A stretch of 64,000 nt of DNA from Flavobacteriales bacterium 33_180_T64 (GTDB lineage: Bacteria; Bacteroidota; Bacteroidia; Flavobacteriales; Flavobacteriaceae), in contig MAAQ01000020.1 of the NCBI GenBank assembly GCA_002162685.1, positions 62,001 through 126,000 on the forward strand. Reading direction: 5' to 3'. Below, piece by piece: positions 29,578 through 40,062 of the stretch (its first letter is position 1; the number at the start of each line of letters is the position of its first letter). The notes below the pieces were generated by a model. The model was not told the DNA's origin and searched no databases. It saw nothing but the letters and a program-made list of their open reading frames with translations. The position numbers and the translations under genes are program-made.

Positions 29578-30489
29578 ATGAAAAAACAAATTATAATACT
29601 TTTAGTCCTTACAGCGTTTTTTAGTTGTAAAAACGACATAAAATCCGATGGAAAGTTAAACATTGTTACCACGACTTCTATGATTACCGATTTGGTTGAA
29701 AACATAGGTGGAGATTATGTAAATATACAAGGATTGATGGGAAGTGGCGTTGATCCGCATTTATACAAAGCAAGTGAAGGCGATGTGACAAAACTTGTAA
29801 ATGCAAATGTTATTTTTTATAATGGACTTCATCTTGAAGGAAAACTTGTAGAGGTGTTTGAAAAAATGGGGAGTAGCACTAAAACCCCAATTGCTCTTGG
29901 AGAAGAATTAGATAAAAACACATTGATTGGTTCAGATTATTTTGCATCTAATTATGATCCACATGTATGGTTTGATGTTAGTTATTTTATACAGTTTGCA
30001 AAAAAAGTGACTAAAGTACTTTCAGAAAAAGATCCTAAAAATGCTGAAAATTTCATTAAAAATGAACAGCAATATATAGCGAAATTGGAAGCGCTTCAAA
30101 TGAAGTTAGAAGATATTATAGTTAATCTTCCAAGAGAAAAAAGAATTTTAGTAACGGCTCATGATGCTTTTAATTACTTTGGAAGAGCATACGATTTTGA
30201 TGTTGTAGGATTACAAGGATTATCTACAGCAACTGAAGCAGGAGTTAAAGATGTACAGAAATTATCAGCTTTTATTATTGAAAATAAAATCAAAGCTATT
30301 TTTGTTGAAAGTTCTGTTCCTAAAAGAACTATTGAAGCCTTACAGGCTGCTGTAAAATCTAAAGGTCATGAAGTTGTTATTGGAGGCACCTTATATTCTG
30401 ATGCCTTAGGAAATGCAGGAACCGTTGAAGGAACTTATGTGGGTATGTTTGAATATAACGTGAATACCATTGTAAATGCATTAAGATAA
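29578..30489 (+). CDS. Metal ABC transporter substrate-binding protein (ZnuA/TroA-like)
   Basis: Lipoprotein; '[39 protein letters not shown]', 'DPHVWFDV'. Confidence 0.93.
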   Translation: MKKQIIILLVLTAFFSCKNDIKSDGKLNIVTTTSMITDLVENIGGDYVNIQGLMGSGVDPHLYKASEGDVTKLVNANVIFYNGLHLEGKLVEVFEKMGSSTKTPIALGEELDKNTLIGSDYFASNYDPHVWFDVSYFIQFAKKVTKVLSEKDPKNAENFIKNEQQYIAKLEALQMKLEDIIVNLPREKRILVTAHDAFNYFGRAYDFDVVGLQGLSTATEAGVKDVQKLSAFIIENKIKAIFVESSVPKRTIEALQAAVKSKGHEVVIGGTLYSDALGNAGTVEGTYVGMFEYNVNTIVNALR

Positions 30490-31226
30490 TGAGTAATAAG
30501 ATCGCAGTAAAAGTTGATGATTTAACAGTAGCATATAACTATAAACCAGTACTATGGGATATTGATTTAGAAATTCCAGAAAGTGTTTTAATGGCTATTG
30601 TTGGTCCTAATGGCGCTGGAAAATCAACACTCATTAAATCTATTTTAGGAATTTTAAAACCTATAGCGGGAAGTGTGTCTATCTATGGTAAATCCTATGA
30701 AAAACAACGATCTCTAGTCGCTTATGTGCCACAAAAAGGAAGTGTAGATTGGGATTTCCCTACAACAGCTTTAGATGTGGTGATGATGGGAACCTATGGT
30801 AGTTTAGGTTGGATTAAACGACCTAAGCAAAAACAAAAGAAAGCAGCTTTAGAAGCACTAGAAAAAGTAGGGATGCTTCCTTTTAAAGGGCGCCAAATAA
30901 GTCAGTTATCTGGTGGTCAACAACAACGTATATTTTTAGCCCGAGCCTTAGTCCAAGATGCGTCTATCTATTTTATGGATGAGCCATTTCAAGGAGTAGA
31001 TGCCACTACAGAAATAGCAATTATCAATATTTTAAAAGAGTTGCGAAAAGCAGGGAAAACAGTGATTGTTGTACACCATGATTTGCAAACCGTCCCTGAA
31101 TATTTTGATTGGGTTACTTTTTTGAATGTTAAAAAGATTGCTACGGGTCCAGTAAAAGACATCTTTAACGATGATAATTTGACCAAGACCTATGGAATCA
31201 ATTATAAAGTAAGTATACAAGAATAA
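30489..31226 (+). CDS. Metal ABC transporter ATP-binding protein
   Basis: Walker A '[14 protein letters not shown]', signature '[15 protein letters not shown]'. Confidence 0.95.
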   Translation: MSNKIAVKVDDLTVAYNYKPVLWDIDLEIPESVLMAIVGPNGAGKSTLIKSILGILKPIAGSVSIYGKSYEKQRSLVAYVPQKGSVDWDFPTTALDVVMMGTYGSLGWIKRPKQKQKKAALEALEKVGMLPFKGRQISQLSGGQQQRIFLARALVQDASIYFMDEPFQGVDATTEIAIINILKELRKAGKTVIVVHHDLQTVPEYFDWVTFLNVKKIATGPVKDIFNDDNLTKTYGINYKVSIQE

Positions 31227-32353
31227 TGGATATTCAAGAGTATTTTTCTTTAGTTTTTAGTGATTATACACTAAGAACAATCACACTAGGAACAGCTATT
31301 TTAGGCGCTGTAACAGGAATGTTAGGCAGTTTTGCGGTTTTGCGAAAGCAGAGTCTTTTAGGAGACGCTATTTCTCACGCTGCTTTACCTGGAATAGCAA
31401 TTTCATTTTTAATTACAGGCGCAAAAGATAGTAATACCCTATTATTAGGAGCTCTTGTAAGCGGACTGATTGGTACCTTCTGGATTCGAGGAATTATTAG
31501 CAAAACACATTTGAAATCTGATACTGCTTTAGGTTTAATATTATCTCTCTTTTTTGGTTTCGGAATGCTCTTACTTACCTTTATACAAAAGCAACCAAAT
31601 GCCAATCAGGCAGGATTGGATAAGTATTTATTTGGGCAAGCAGCAACGCTTATTGAAAGTGATGTTTGGATGATGGCTATCGTTACTGGAATTTGCTTGT
31701 TTGTTTTGCTGCTATTTTGGAAAGAATTTAAAATTCTACTTTTCGATAAAGATTATGCAAAAACACTTGGGTTTAATACGAAAGCAATAGATATTTTAAT
31801 CACAAGTTTTATTGTTTTAGCTATTGTTTTAGGATTGCAAACTGTTGGAGTGGTTTTAATGAGTGCAATGTTGTTAGCGCCTGCTGCTGCTGCAAGACAA
31901 TGGACCAATAGTTTAGCGACAATGGTGTTTTTGGCGGCTATTTTTGGAGCCTTTTCTGGTGTTTTTGGAACAGCAATTAGTGCGAGCCAAGATAATTTGT
32001 CTACAGGACCAGTTATAGTCCTTGTCGCTGCCGTTTTTGTATTTGTCTCATTTGTGTTTTCTCCAAGTCGAGGATTATTGTTTAAGCAAATAAGATTTAT
32101 TAAAAATAGACGTGATTTACAACTTCATAAAACCTTATCGTTTATGTATAATATTGCCGAAACACATGACGATATTTCACATCCTCATGAAATTAAAATA
32201 TTAAATAACTTTCATGGTTTCACAAAAGGAACACTTAAAAAACTTGTTGATAAAAATTACGTAATACTTGAAGGATCAACATGGAGTTTAACTAATGATG
32301 GTTTTAAAACTGCTTTAAATTTGTATAACCAATTGACAAAAAAAGATGAGTAG
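31226..32353 (+). CDS. Metal ABC transporter permease with C-terminal winged-helix-like extension
   Basis: 'GSFAVLRKQSLLGDAISHAALPGIA' ABC-3 motif; C-term 'LHKTLSFMYNIAETHDDISHPHEIKILNNFHGFTKGTLKKLVDKNYVILEGSTWSLTNDGFKTAL'. Confidence 0.92.
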   Translation: MDIQEYFSLVFSDYTLRTITLGTAILGAVTGMLGSFAVLRKQSLLGDAISHAALPGIAISFLITGAKDSNTLLLGALVSGLIGTFWIRGIISKTHLKSDTALGLILSLFFGFGMLLLTFIQKQPNANQAGLDKYLFGQAATLIESDVWMMAIVTGICLFVLLLFWKEFKILLFDKDYAKTLGFNTKAIDILITSFIVLAIVLGLQTVGVVLMSAMLLAPAAAARQWTNSLATMVFLAAIFGAFSGVFGTAISASQDNLSTGPVIVLVAAVFVFVSFVFSPSRGLLFKQIRFIKNRRDLQLHKTLSFMYNIAETHDDISHPHEIKILNNFHGFTKGTLKKLVDKNYVILEGSTWSLTNDGFKTALNLYNQLTKKDE

Positions 32354-33506
32354 TGCGCAAATAGAAATACAGCTTATTGCCAGTTTAGTTGCCATTGCTT
32401 GCGCTATTCCTGGAACATTTTTAGTACTTCGGAAAATGGCCATGATAAGTGATGCTATTAGTCATTCAATATTACCCGGAATTGTTATTGGGTTTTTTAT
32501 TACTCAAGATTTAAATTCACCATTACTCATATTATTAGCGGCTTTAACAGGAGTGATTACTGTTGTTTTAGTAGAATACATTCAAAAAACAGGACTAGTA
32601 AAAGAAGATACTGCCATAGGATTAGTATTTCCTGTATTGTTTAGTATAGGAGTGCTAATGATTGCAAAAAAAGCAAACGATGTACACCTTGATATTGATG
32701 CCGTTCTGCTAGGAGAATTGGCTTTGGCACCATTTGACCGTTTGCTTATTTCTGGTGTAGATGTTGGACCAAAATCCTTATGGATTATTGGAAGTATACT
32801 TTGCATTACGGTACTATTATTATTAGCGTTTTTTAAAGAGTTAAAACTAAGTACATTTGATAAGGGTTTAGCGGCTTCATTAGGGTTTTCTCCTGCAATT
32901 ATTCATTACGGATTAATGACCGTTTCATCGATTACAACCGTTGGTGCTTTTGATGCAGTTGGTGCTATTCTAGTTGTTGCGCTCATGATTGCTCCAGCAG
33001 CCTCAGCTTATTTGTTAACAACAGATTTGAAGAAAATGCTCATACTCTCTATTATTTTTGGAGTATTAAGCGCAATTTCAGGATATTGGTTTGCACATTG
33101 GCTTGATGCTTCAATAGCAGGTTCTATAACAACGATGCTTGGTGTATTGTTTTTAATTGTGTACTTATTTGCGCCAAGTAAAGGTATAATTGCGGTATTA
33201 TACAGAGAAAAGCAGCAACGTATTGAGGTGTCTCTTCTTACTTTTTTATTGCATTTAAAAAACCATGACGACGAAAATGAGCGCCATGTAAATCATTTAA
33301 ATGAGCATATTAATTGGCAAAAAGTGCGTTCTAAAATTGTATTAGATTTAGCCTTAAAAAATAACATGATTATGATCGATGACAGTATCGTATTTCTGAC
33401 ACCTAAAGGCGATAAGTTTACGACACAAGCTATTGATTATATCATTACTAATGAAGATGCTCAGATTGAAGGAATGAAAGATGATTTCTTTTTATTTAGA
33501 GGGTAG
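32346..33506 (+). CDS. Metal ABC transporter permease with C-terminal HTH-like extension
   Basis: ABC-3 motif 'GTFLVLRKMAMISDAISHSILPGIV'; C-term extension after the last TM. Confidence 0.92.
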   Translation: MSSAQIEIQLIASLVAIACAIPGTFLVLRKMAMISDAISHSILPGIVIGFFITQDLNSPLLILLAALTGVITVVLVEYIQKTGLVKEDTAIGLVFPVLFSIGVLMIAKKANDVHLDIDAVLLGELALAPFDRLLISGVDVGPKSLWIIGSILCITVLLLLAFFKELKLSTFDKGLAASLGFSPAIIHYGLMTVSSITTVGAFDAVGAILVVALMIAPAASAYLLTTDLKKMLILSIIFGVLSAISGYWFAHWLDASIAGSITTMLGVLFLIVYLFAPSKGIIAVLYREKQQRIEVSLLTFLLHLKNHDDENERHVNHLNEHINWQKVRSKIVLDLALKNNMIMIDDSIVFLTPKGDKFTTQAIDYIITNEDAQIEGMKDDFFLFRG

Positions 33507-33573
33507 AGTATTAAATGAGGTTTTTCTTTAAATTGATTTTTGAAACTCTTTTAGTTCTTTCTCATTTTGCTTA

Positions 33574-35220
33574 CTAAGCAAAATAAACATAGACACCTAT
33601 TACAATGATACAGATAGCTATACCAGCTTGCTTAACATATTTCCATGGTGTAATATCAACTTGTTCTGTATATTCTTGTACATAAGCCTCCTTTCTTGGT
33701 TTTAGCTTTCCTATGATTAACATTATAGCTATGTTTAGTAAAAATAAAATGGCCATAATATCTAAAAAGTGAGGATAAGCTTCTGCTTTGGTGAGTGCTA
33801 ATGTTGCAGCATCAGTAATACCTGCCGCTTCAGCATTCGCAAGTGCTTTATTAATAAAATAAGGTTGAAGTATGAACTGACTAAGAATATATAAAGAACA
33901 TCCAGAAACCAGTCCAATCTTAGCAGCAATTGCAGGTACACGTTTCGTTAAATAACCAACAACAATAATGGTTAGAATAGGAATACTATAGATCCCATTA
34001 ATTTCCTGAAGATAGGCAAATAAACTTCCAGCGTTTGCAATAAGTGGTGCAATAAACATAGATGCAATTGCGAGTGCAATACCAAATATTTTGCCGTATT
34101 TTATAATAGTTTTTTCATTTGCATTTTTATTGATATGCTGTTTATAGACATCAATACCAAACAAAGTAACAGAACTATTTAAAACACTATTAAAAGAACT
34201 TAAAATGGCACCAAATAATACAGCAGCAAAAAAACCAACCCAAGCATTTGGTAATACTTTTTTTACTAACATTGGATAAGCACTATCAGCACTATCTAAA
34301 TCTCCTTGAAAGATATGGAAAGCAATCAAACCTGGTAAAACAACAATTAGTGGTCCTAATATCTTTATAAATGATGCTAATAATAACCCTTTTTGACCTT
34401 CTTTTAAATTTTTGGCCCCAAGAGCTCTTTGAATAATTTGTTGGTTTGTTCCCCAATAAAATAATTGTACTAACATCATACCGGTAAAAATGGTATAAAA
34501 CGGAACAGGATCTGTTGGGCCACCCATAGATTTAAACTTATCTGGATTTTCAGCGGTTAAGATAGAAAGCCCATCCCATATATTTCCATCACCAATCATC
34601 ATTAAACCAAATACCGGAATTAAAATTCCGCCTATCAATAATCCTATTGCATTTATTGAGTCGGATATAGCAACAGCTTTTAAACCACCAAAAACAGCAT
34701 AAACAGAGCCTATTAAACCTATTCCCCATACACAAATCCAAATGGATTGGGTATGTGTAACTCCCAATAATTCTGGGAGATCAAACATGCCGCTAATAGC
34801 CAAAGAGCCAGAATATAAAATTACAGGAAGTAAAACCACGACATAACCAGATAGAAATAAAATAGATGTTAATGTTTTTGTTGCAATATCAAAGCGTTTT
34901 GCTAAAAACCCAGGAACTGTTGTTAAGCCACCTTTTAAATATCTAGGTAATAAAAACAGGGCTGTAACTATCATAGCGATTGCTGCTAATGTTTCCCATA
35001 CCATTACTGATAAACCACTTTGGTATGCAGAACCATTTAACCCAACAATTTGTTCGGTAGATAAATTAGTAAGCAGTAGTGATCCAGCAATGACTCCAGC
35101 TGTTAAGCTACGACCACCAAGGAAATAACTATCTGAAGAAGCTTCTTTAGTGCTTTTAGTTTTTAAATAGGATATTATAGCAACTATTACTGTAAACCCA
35201 ATGAATGTTAAGAATTGCAT
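33574..35220 (-). CDS. Sodium:solute symporter (SSS/SGLT family)
   Basis: 'YFLGGRSLTAGVIAGSLLLTNLSTEQIVGLNG', multiple TMs. Confidence 0.93.
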   Translation of the reverse strand: MQFLTFIGFTVIVAIISYLKTKSTKEASSDSYFLGGRSLTAGVIAGSLLLTNLSTEQIVGLNGSAYQSGLSVMVWETLAAIAMIVTALFLLPRYLKGGLTTVPGFLAKRFDIATKTLTSILFLSGYVVVLLPVILYSGSLAISGMFDLPELLGVTHTQSIWICVWGIGLIGSVYAVFGGLKAVAISDSINAIGLLIGGILIPVFGLMMIGDGNIWDGLSILTAENPDKFKSMGGPTDPVPFYTIFTGMMLVQLFYWGTNQQIIQRALGAKNLKEGQKGLLLASFIKILGPLIVVLPGLIAFHIFQGDLDSADSAYPMLVKKVLPNAWVGFFAAVLFGAILSSFNSVLNSSVTLFGIDVYKQHINKNANEKTIIKYGKIFGIALAIASMFIAPLIANAGSLFAYLQEINGIYSIPILTIIVVGYLTKRVPAIAAKIGLVSGCSLYILSQFILQPYFINKALANAEAAGITDAATLALTKAEAYPHFLDIMAILFLLNIAIMLIIGKLKPRKEAYVQEYTEQVDITPWKYVKQAGIAICIIVIGVYVYFA

Positions 35221-35305
35221 TATTTATTAATTTCAGATAAGACTTTTCGATTTAAATTTTAAAAACCCTAAATTAATTAATAATAATTAATTTTCATTTT
35301 ATGAG

Positions 35306-37435
35306 CTAGTTATTTAAGTTATTGAAGATCTCTAATTCTTTTTTTAATTCATCAATAGTCACCTCTTTAAAATTAAAATCCATTTGTGGGTTTACTTTCG
35401 TTTGGGTCTCTATAGTGTCAAAATATAGTTTTCCGTTTTTTCGCTTAATGGCAACTAGAACAATGTCTTCATCTTTGGGAACCGTTTGAAAGTCATAAAC
35501 GCCATTGGTGTACCAGCTTGGCAATATGGTGTTTAGTGACTTGAAAACCATATTGATACTCGCTTCTTCTGCGTTTTTAATTTTGAGTTTGTATTTAATT
35601 CTTTTTGTTCTTCCGTTAATAAAACGATCACAGTTTATCCAACCAAGATTTGATGTTTTTAACACATAATAACTCACGTCTCTTGATGAAATATTTTCAT
35701 TAGCCTGACTTCCTAGTCGGTCTTCGAATTCTTCGGCAGTCACAGTTTCAGTTCCAGCAGAATAACGTTGTTTTGGAACTAAATTTAAAATTTGTGTTGT
35801 TGTTGGTATTTTGGTTTCATTCCAAGGTATCCTAATCACATGACCTCCTCGAGTAATAGAATCATCTTCTAAAATTTTAAACTTACTATCTTTCATTTCA
35901 AAGAGTGTTTTTCTTAAAATAAAGCGTCTAAAGTTTGAGCCATCAATTTCTCGAATTAATCGTTGCTTTTTATATTGGTTCCATTCTTGGATAAAAAGAG
36001 TGTCTACAACAAAATATTTGTCATGCATCACTTCTCTTATGGTTTCAATTATGCCTCGACTATTTTTATAAACAGTATCCATTTCTACTGGTCTATTAAA
36101 GATTAGGTTTGCCATTGAAATGGTGTCATTAACAACAGAGTTTCCAAATTGTCTTGTTGCATTACTTTTTCCTTCAATTGTAAAAAGAAGAGGTAACGAA
36201 TAAGGTACAACCACAGATTTTCCACGTTGCATACCAGGAATCATTTTTGGCAATAAAGCAACAACACGGTTGGCTTCTTCGCTTAGTCTTGGATGTGTTG
36301 CGCGAGATTGGATGAAAATAATATTACCGTCTTGATCAATTTTAAAGATACAATTGATACGCTGTCGTCCAGAAAGCCCTAAGCCAAGTCCAATATCAGT
36401 ATTAAAGTTTCTACTTATAAATTTTGAAATCGCATCTGAAGTGCATTTTTTTCTAGATTCATTGCCTTCTGCTTCACACCCAGGAAATGTTGGAACTTGT
36501 TCAATTACAGCAAAAGGGACTTCAATAATTTCTTCGGAAATATTCAACTCTTCCAATACGTCATTTTGAAGTTCCCAGTTAATATTGCGACCTGTCCACT
36601 GACCATAGAACAACTGCATATTCGATTTCTTGTTTTTTGTTGAAAATGAAATTTCGATATCTGAGTTTTCTTTTAACTCTAATACGGTCTCGTTTTGTAG
36701 GACTTCTATATATATCATACCACCAGTTTCAAGAAGTTTTCCATATGAAACAGTTGATAGGTTAGCCATTAAAATATCTGAAAGTTTATAATATTCTGTT
36801 ATTTTTAAATCGATAGTTCCTGTTGCAATTTTTTTAGTGTTTGGATTAATAAAAGAGCCTTTTTTAATTTTTAGAATCGTACCCTCTTTGCATGTAATGC
36901 TAGTATCTTTTTGAGTATTAACTCTAATAATTTGAGCTTCCTTTTTTGGACTACCAGGAGTCGCGGTGATACTTTTATATGTTTTATTTATTATTGTTGC
37001 ATCGTATTCTTCAATATTAGATTCATTTTTTATGACCTTATCTTCGGAAATATCTAAAACCTTATTAATTGTTGGTTTTTGAGTAGTGGCAGAGTCTAAA
37101 ACAATAGGATTTAAAACCTCGTTATTTGAAGTGGGATTATTTTCCGAAGCATTAGAAATTAGTGTGTACAGCATCATGAAAACGCCTATAAAGAGAATAG
37201 AAACTCCAGAAATTTTCAACCATTTCTCAGTGTGATATGACCGCTTCCCTTTTTGAATATCGCTTTTAATTTGAATGCGGTCTAAACCCTTTAAAAAAAC
37301 AATATGCTCTTCATAAAGTGTATTGAATGCAATGTCGCTTTGTAGTTTGTCTTTAAAATCTGATTTCGCATCATCAGACAGTACATTGTTAAGATAGTTG
37401 TTTATTAATTCTATATGTTGATTATAGGTTTCCAT
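35306..37435 (-). CDS. Single-TM anti-sigma-like membrane protein with TonB-C-terminal-like domain
   Basis: N-term similar in layout to 11023-11829; TM 'ISGVSILFIGVFMMLYTLIS'; 'RQRINCIFKIDQDGNIIFIQSRATHPRLSEEANRVVALLPKMIPG'. Confidence 0.6.
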   Translation of the reverse strand: METYNQHIELINNYLNNVLSDDAKSDFKDKLQSDIAFNTLYEEHIVFLKGLDRIQIKSDIQKGKRSYHTEKWLKISGVSILFIGVFMMLYTLISNASENNPTSNNEVLNPIVLDSATTQKPTINKVLDISEDKVIKNESNIEEYDATIINKTYKSITATPGSPKKEAQIIRVNTQKDTSITCKEGTILKIKKGSFINPNTKKIATGTIDLKITEYYKLSDILMANLSTVSYGKLLETGGMIYIEVLQNETVLELKENSDIEISFSTKNKKSNMQLFYGQWTGRNINWELQNDVLEELNISEEIIEVPFAVIEQVPTFPGCEAEGNESRKKCTSDAISKFISRNFNTDIGLGLGLSGRQRINCIFKIDQDGNIIFIQSRATHPRLSEEANRVVALLPKMIPGMQRGKSVVVPYSLPLLFTIEGKSNATRQFGNSVVNDTISMANLIFNRPVEMDTVYKNSRGIIETIREVMHDKYFVVDTLFIQEWNQYKKQRLIREIDGSNFRRFILRKTLFEMKDSKFKILEDDSITRGGHVIRIPWNETKIPTTTQILNLVPKQRYSAGTETVTAEEFEDRLGSQANENISSRDVSYYVLKTSNLGWINCDRFINGRTKRIKYKLKIKNAEEASINMVFKSLNTILPSWYTNGVYDFQTVPKDEDIVLVAIKRKNGKLYFDTIETQTKVNPQMDFNFKEVTIDELKKELEIFNNLNN

Positions 37436-37454
37436 GCTTTTATTGATTTTAGGA

Positions 37455-37991
37455 TTAAACCAATTTTAGTTTGGTTTGATAGATGTCTTTTGCTTTTTGC
37501 AAACACTTATACTTTTGATTTTTAGCAATTTTTGAAGATTTAAATTGCATCACATTGGCAATATCATTAAATGACATGGCTTTGTGGTAAAACAGTTGTA
37601 AAAGGTATTGACATCGTTTTCCAATTTCAGAAAAAGCATGTTCGGCAAGTTGGTATTTTTTTTCCTCTATAACATTTTGAAAGATTTGAACCTCTTCCGT
37701 ATTGAGTTCTTGTAATTGTCGTTTACTTAAGCTTTTTTGCAAGTCTGACCAAACAAATCGAGATACGGAATATAAATAGGTATAAAACGAAGAGGTAAGT
37801 TTGAAATTTGAGGCTTCTAAATTTCGATTTAAGATAATAAGCGCTTCTTGAAAGACATCGCTTGCATCGGCTTTACTGCCGCCTTTGGATAGAATTAGTT
37901 TTTCAATTTTTGGATAGAGATGATAGAGCTTTTTAAATGCTTTATCAGGTTGGCCGTTTTTAAAAAGTGCTAAAATGTTTTGATCGCTCAT
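37455..37991 (-). CDS. Sigma-70 family (ECF-like) RNA polymerase sigma factor
   Basis: 'GGSKADASDVFQEALIILNRNLEASNFKLTSSFYTYLYSVSRFVWSDLQKS' region 2; region-4-like C-term. Confidence 0.8.
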   Translation of the reverse strand: MSDQNILALFKNGQPDKAFKKLYHLYPKIEKLILSKGGSKADASDVFQEALIILNRNLEASNFKLTSSFYTYLYSVSRFVWSDLQKSLSKRQLQELNTEEVQIFQNVIEEKKYQLAEHAFSEIGKRCQYLLQLFYHKAMSFNDIANVMQFKSSKIAKNQKYKCLQKAKDIYQTKLKLV

Positions 37992-38121
37992 ACACTGCTT
38001 TTACTTATTAATGGTCAAAAGTTGAAAAGGTCTCCTGAAGTTTTTAATAAATATGCAATTATGATACCAAAATTAAAAAGAATTTAAGTTTTGAAATTTT
38101 AAAAGAGTATGTGGTTTTATA

Positions 38122-38904
38122 TTAAAAGTCACGTTCTTTTTGAAGTTGTTCATAAGCGTTTTGTACTTGTCTGAATTTTTCTTCAGCACCTTTTTGATGT
38201 TCTTTTCCTAAATGAATTACTTTATCAGGGTGGTATTTTTTAGCCATTTTTCGGTAGGCTTTCTTTACTTCATTATCGGTTGCTTCTTTAGTGATTTCTA
38301 AAATTTTATATGCATTATCACTACTGCTATAAAACATGGCTTTTATACTTCCGTAGTCACGAGAGCTAATGCCTAAATAACCCGAAATCATATAAATTTG
38401 AGAGACTTCATCATCGGTAACCATACCATCTGATTTTGCTATCCCAAAGAGAAAATGCAACAATTGTAATCGAGACGAGTGATCCATCATTTGCTGAATC
38501 TGTAAGCATACTTGACGCGTAGGAATGGTTTGTTTACTAATATTTTTAAATAACCTAAATGCGTGATTGGCTCGGTCTTTTCCATACATACTAACAAATT
38601 GCTGCCTTACATAATCAAGTTCGCTCTGATCTTGTTTGCCATCGGCTTTTATGACTACAGACGCTAAAATTAATAAGCTTACTTCAAAATCTCCAGATTG
38701 TGTTTGAGGCTGTGTACGTGTTCTTGTTCTAGATGTTGATTGCCTAGATCTTTTTCTTTGCTGTTGGGATCCTTCCCCTAACAAGAATCCATTCCCATTA
38801 GCACTACCATCAATAAAACTTCCAATAGCAAGACCAATAATCGCTCCAATTGGCCCGCCAAAAGACCAACCTAAAGCGCCTCCTATCCATTTTGCAAAAC
38901 CCAT
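38122..38904 (-). CDS. TerB/DjlA-like protein with C-terminal J domain
   Basis: Glycine-zipper N-term, TerB-like middle, 'NAYKILEITKEATDNEVKKAYRKMAKKYHPDK' J domain. Confidence 0.88.
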   Translation of the reverse strand: MGFAKWIGGALGWSFGGPIGAIIGLAIGSFIDGSANGNGFLLGEGSQQQRKRSRQSTSRTRTRTQPQTQSGDFEVSLLILASVVIKADGKQDQSELDYVRQQFVSMYGKDRANHAFRLFKNISKQTIPTRQVCLQIQQMMDHSSRLQLLHFLFGIAKSDGMVTDDEVSQIYMISGYLGISSRDYGSIKAMFYSSSDNAYKILEITKEATDNEVKKAYRKMAKKYHPDKVIHLGKEHQKGAEEKFRQVQNAYEQLQKERDF

Positions 38905-39032
38905 GTAATGTATTTTATTTATTGTGAATATCAAATATACTATATGTTAGTAGATATTTTTTGCTTTTGTTACTAATTAGACGCAACCTTTTTTGAGGTT
39001 TTGTATCTTAAAAATAAAACCTATTACTTCTT

Positions 39033-39437
39033 ATGAAAAAATATTTTTATGTTTTAGTATTTGCAATGGTATCATTTAGCTGTAATAACGATGATGATGC
39101 TTTGCAAAATAATGAGCCATCACTTAATGGCGTTTGGTCATTAGTAAATGTCTCAGGTGGTTTTGCTGGAGTTGATGATGATTTTGCTGTTGGTGTAATT
39201 ACTTGGGATTTCAACCAAGAAGACACACAAGTTACTATAACCAATAACAATACAGTTAATGTTGTACATGATGGTTTTTCAACTGGTGTTTATGATTATG
39301 AAATTATGATCGTAGAAGATGTTTCAACAATTGTTATCGAGAATTTTGACTTTGTTATTACAACATTAACAACATCAAATCTTATGCTAGATGAAGGTGT
39401 TGTTGCAGATGGGTTTTTACTTGCCTTGAGCAGGTAA
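39033..39437 (+). CDS. Lipocalin-like lipoprotein
   Basis: Lipobox 'VFAMVSFSCNNDDD', 'LNGVWSLVNVSGG'. Confidence 0.6.
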   Translation: MKKYFYVLVFAMVSFSCNNDDDALQNNEPSLNGVWSLVNVSGGFAGVDDDFAVGVITWDFNQEDTQVTITNNNTVNVVHDGFSTGVYDYEIMIVEDVSTIVIENFDFVITTLTTSNLMLDEGVVADGFLLALSR

Positions 39438-39565
39438 CTCAAACACGCATATACTATAGAAAACTTAAATAGTACCATTCAAACTGACTACTAAATAGTG
39501 TTTTCTTCCTACTATTTTTACGTATCTTTGTACTTCCAAAATATTAATTTTAAAAAATAAAATAT

Positions 39566-39976
39566 ATGTATCCAGCAGAATTAGTAAAACCAATGCGTGA
39601 AGACTTAACTAGCGTAGGTTTTGAAGAATTACAAACAGCAGAAGCTGTTGATGCTGCTTTAGCAAAAGAAGGAACAACTTTAGTTGTTGTAAATTCGGTT
39701 TGTGGTTGTGCCGCTGCTAATGCTCGTCCTGGAGCGAGACAAAGTTTGCAAAATGCTAAGCGTCCAGATCATATTGTTACGGTATTTGCAGGTGTTGATA
39801 AAGACGCAGTAAATAAAGCAAGAGAGCATATGGTGCCATTTCCTCCAAGTTCACCAAGTATGGCATTATTTAAAGATGGAGAATTAGTGCACATGTTAGA
39901 ACGTCATCATATTGAAGGTCGTCCAGCAGAACTTATTGCTGAAAACCTTATGGATGCTTATAATGATCATTGTTAA
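39566..39976 (+). CDS. BrxA/BrxB family bacilliredoxin
   Basis: 'VVVNSVCGCAAANARPGAR' CGC motif. Confidence 0.92.
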   Translation: MYPAELVKPMREDLTSVGFEELQTAEAVDAALAKEGTTLVVVNSVCGCAAANARPGARQSLQNAKRPDHIVTVFAGVDKDAVNKAREHMVPFPPSSPSMALFKDGELVHMLERHHIEGRPAELIAENLMDAYNDHC

Positions 39977-40001
39977 AAGCAGTAATTAGAAATTTAAATA
40001 T

Positions 40002-40031
40002 AAAAACCACGATTTAATCGTGGTTTTTTTG
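40002..40031 (+). terminator. Intrinsic terminator
   Basis: AAAACCACGATTTAATCGTGGTTTTTTT. Confidence 0.85.
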
Positions 40032-40062
40032 TGGATAAAAAGCATTAAATTATTTTTGCCTT

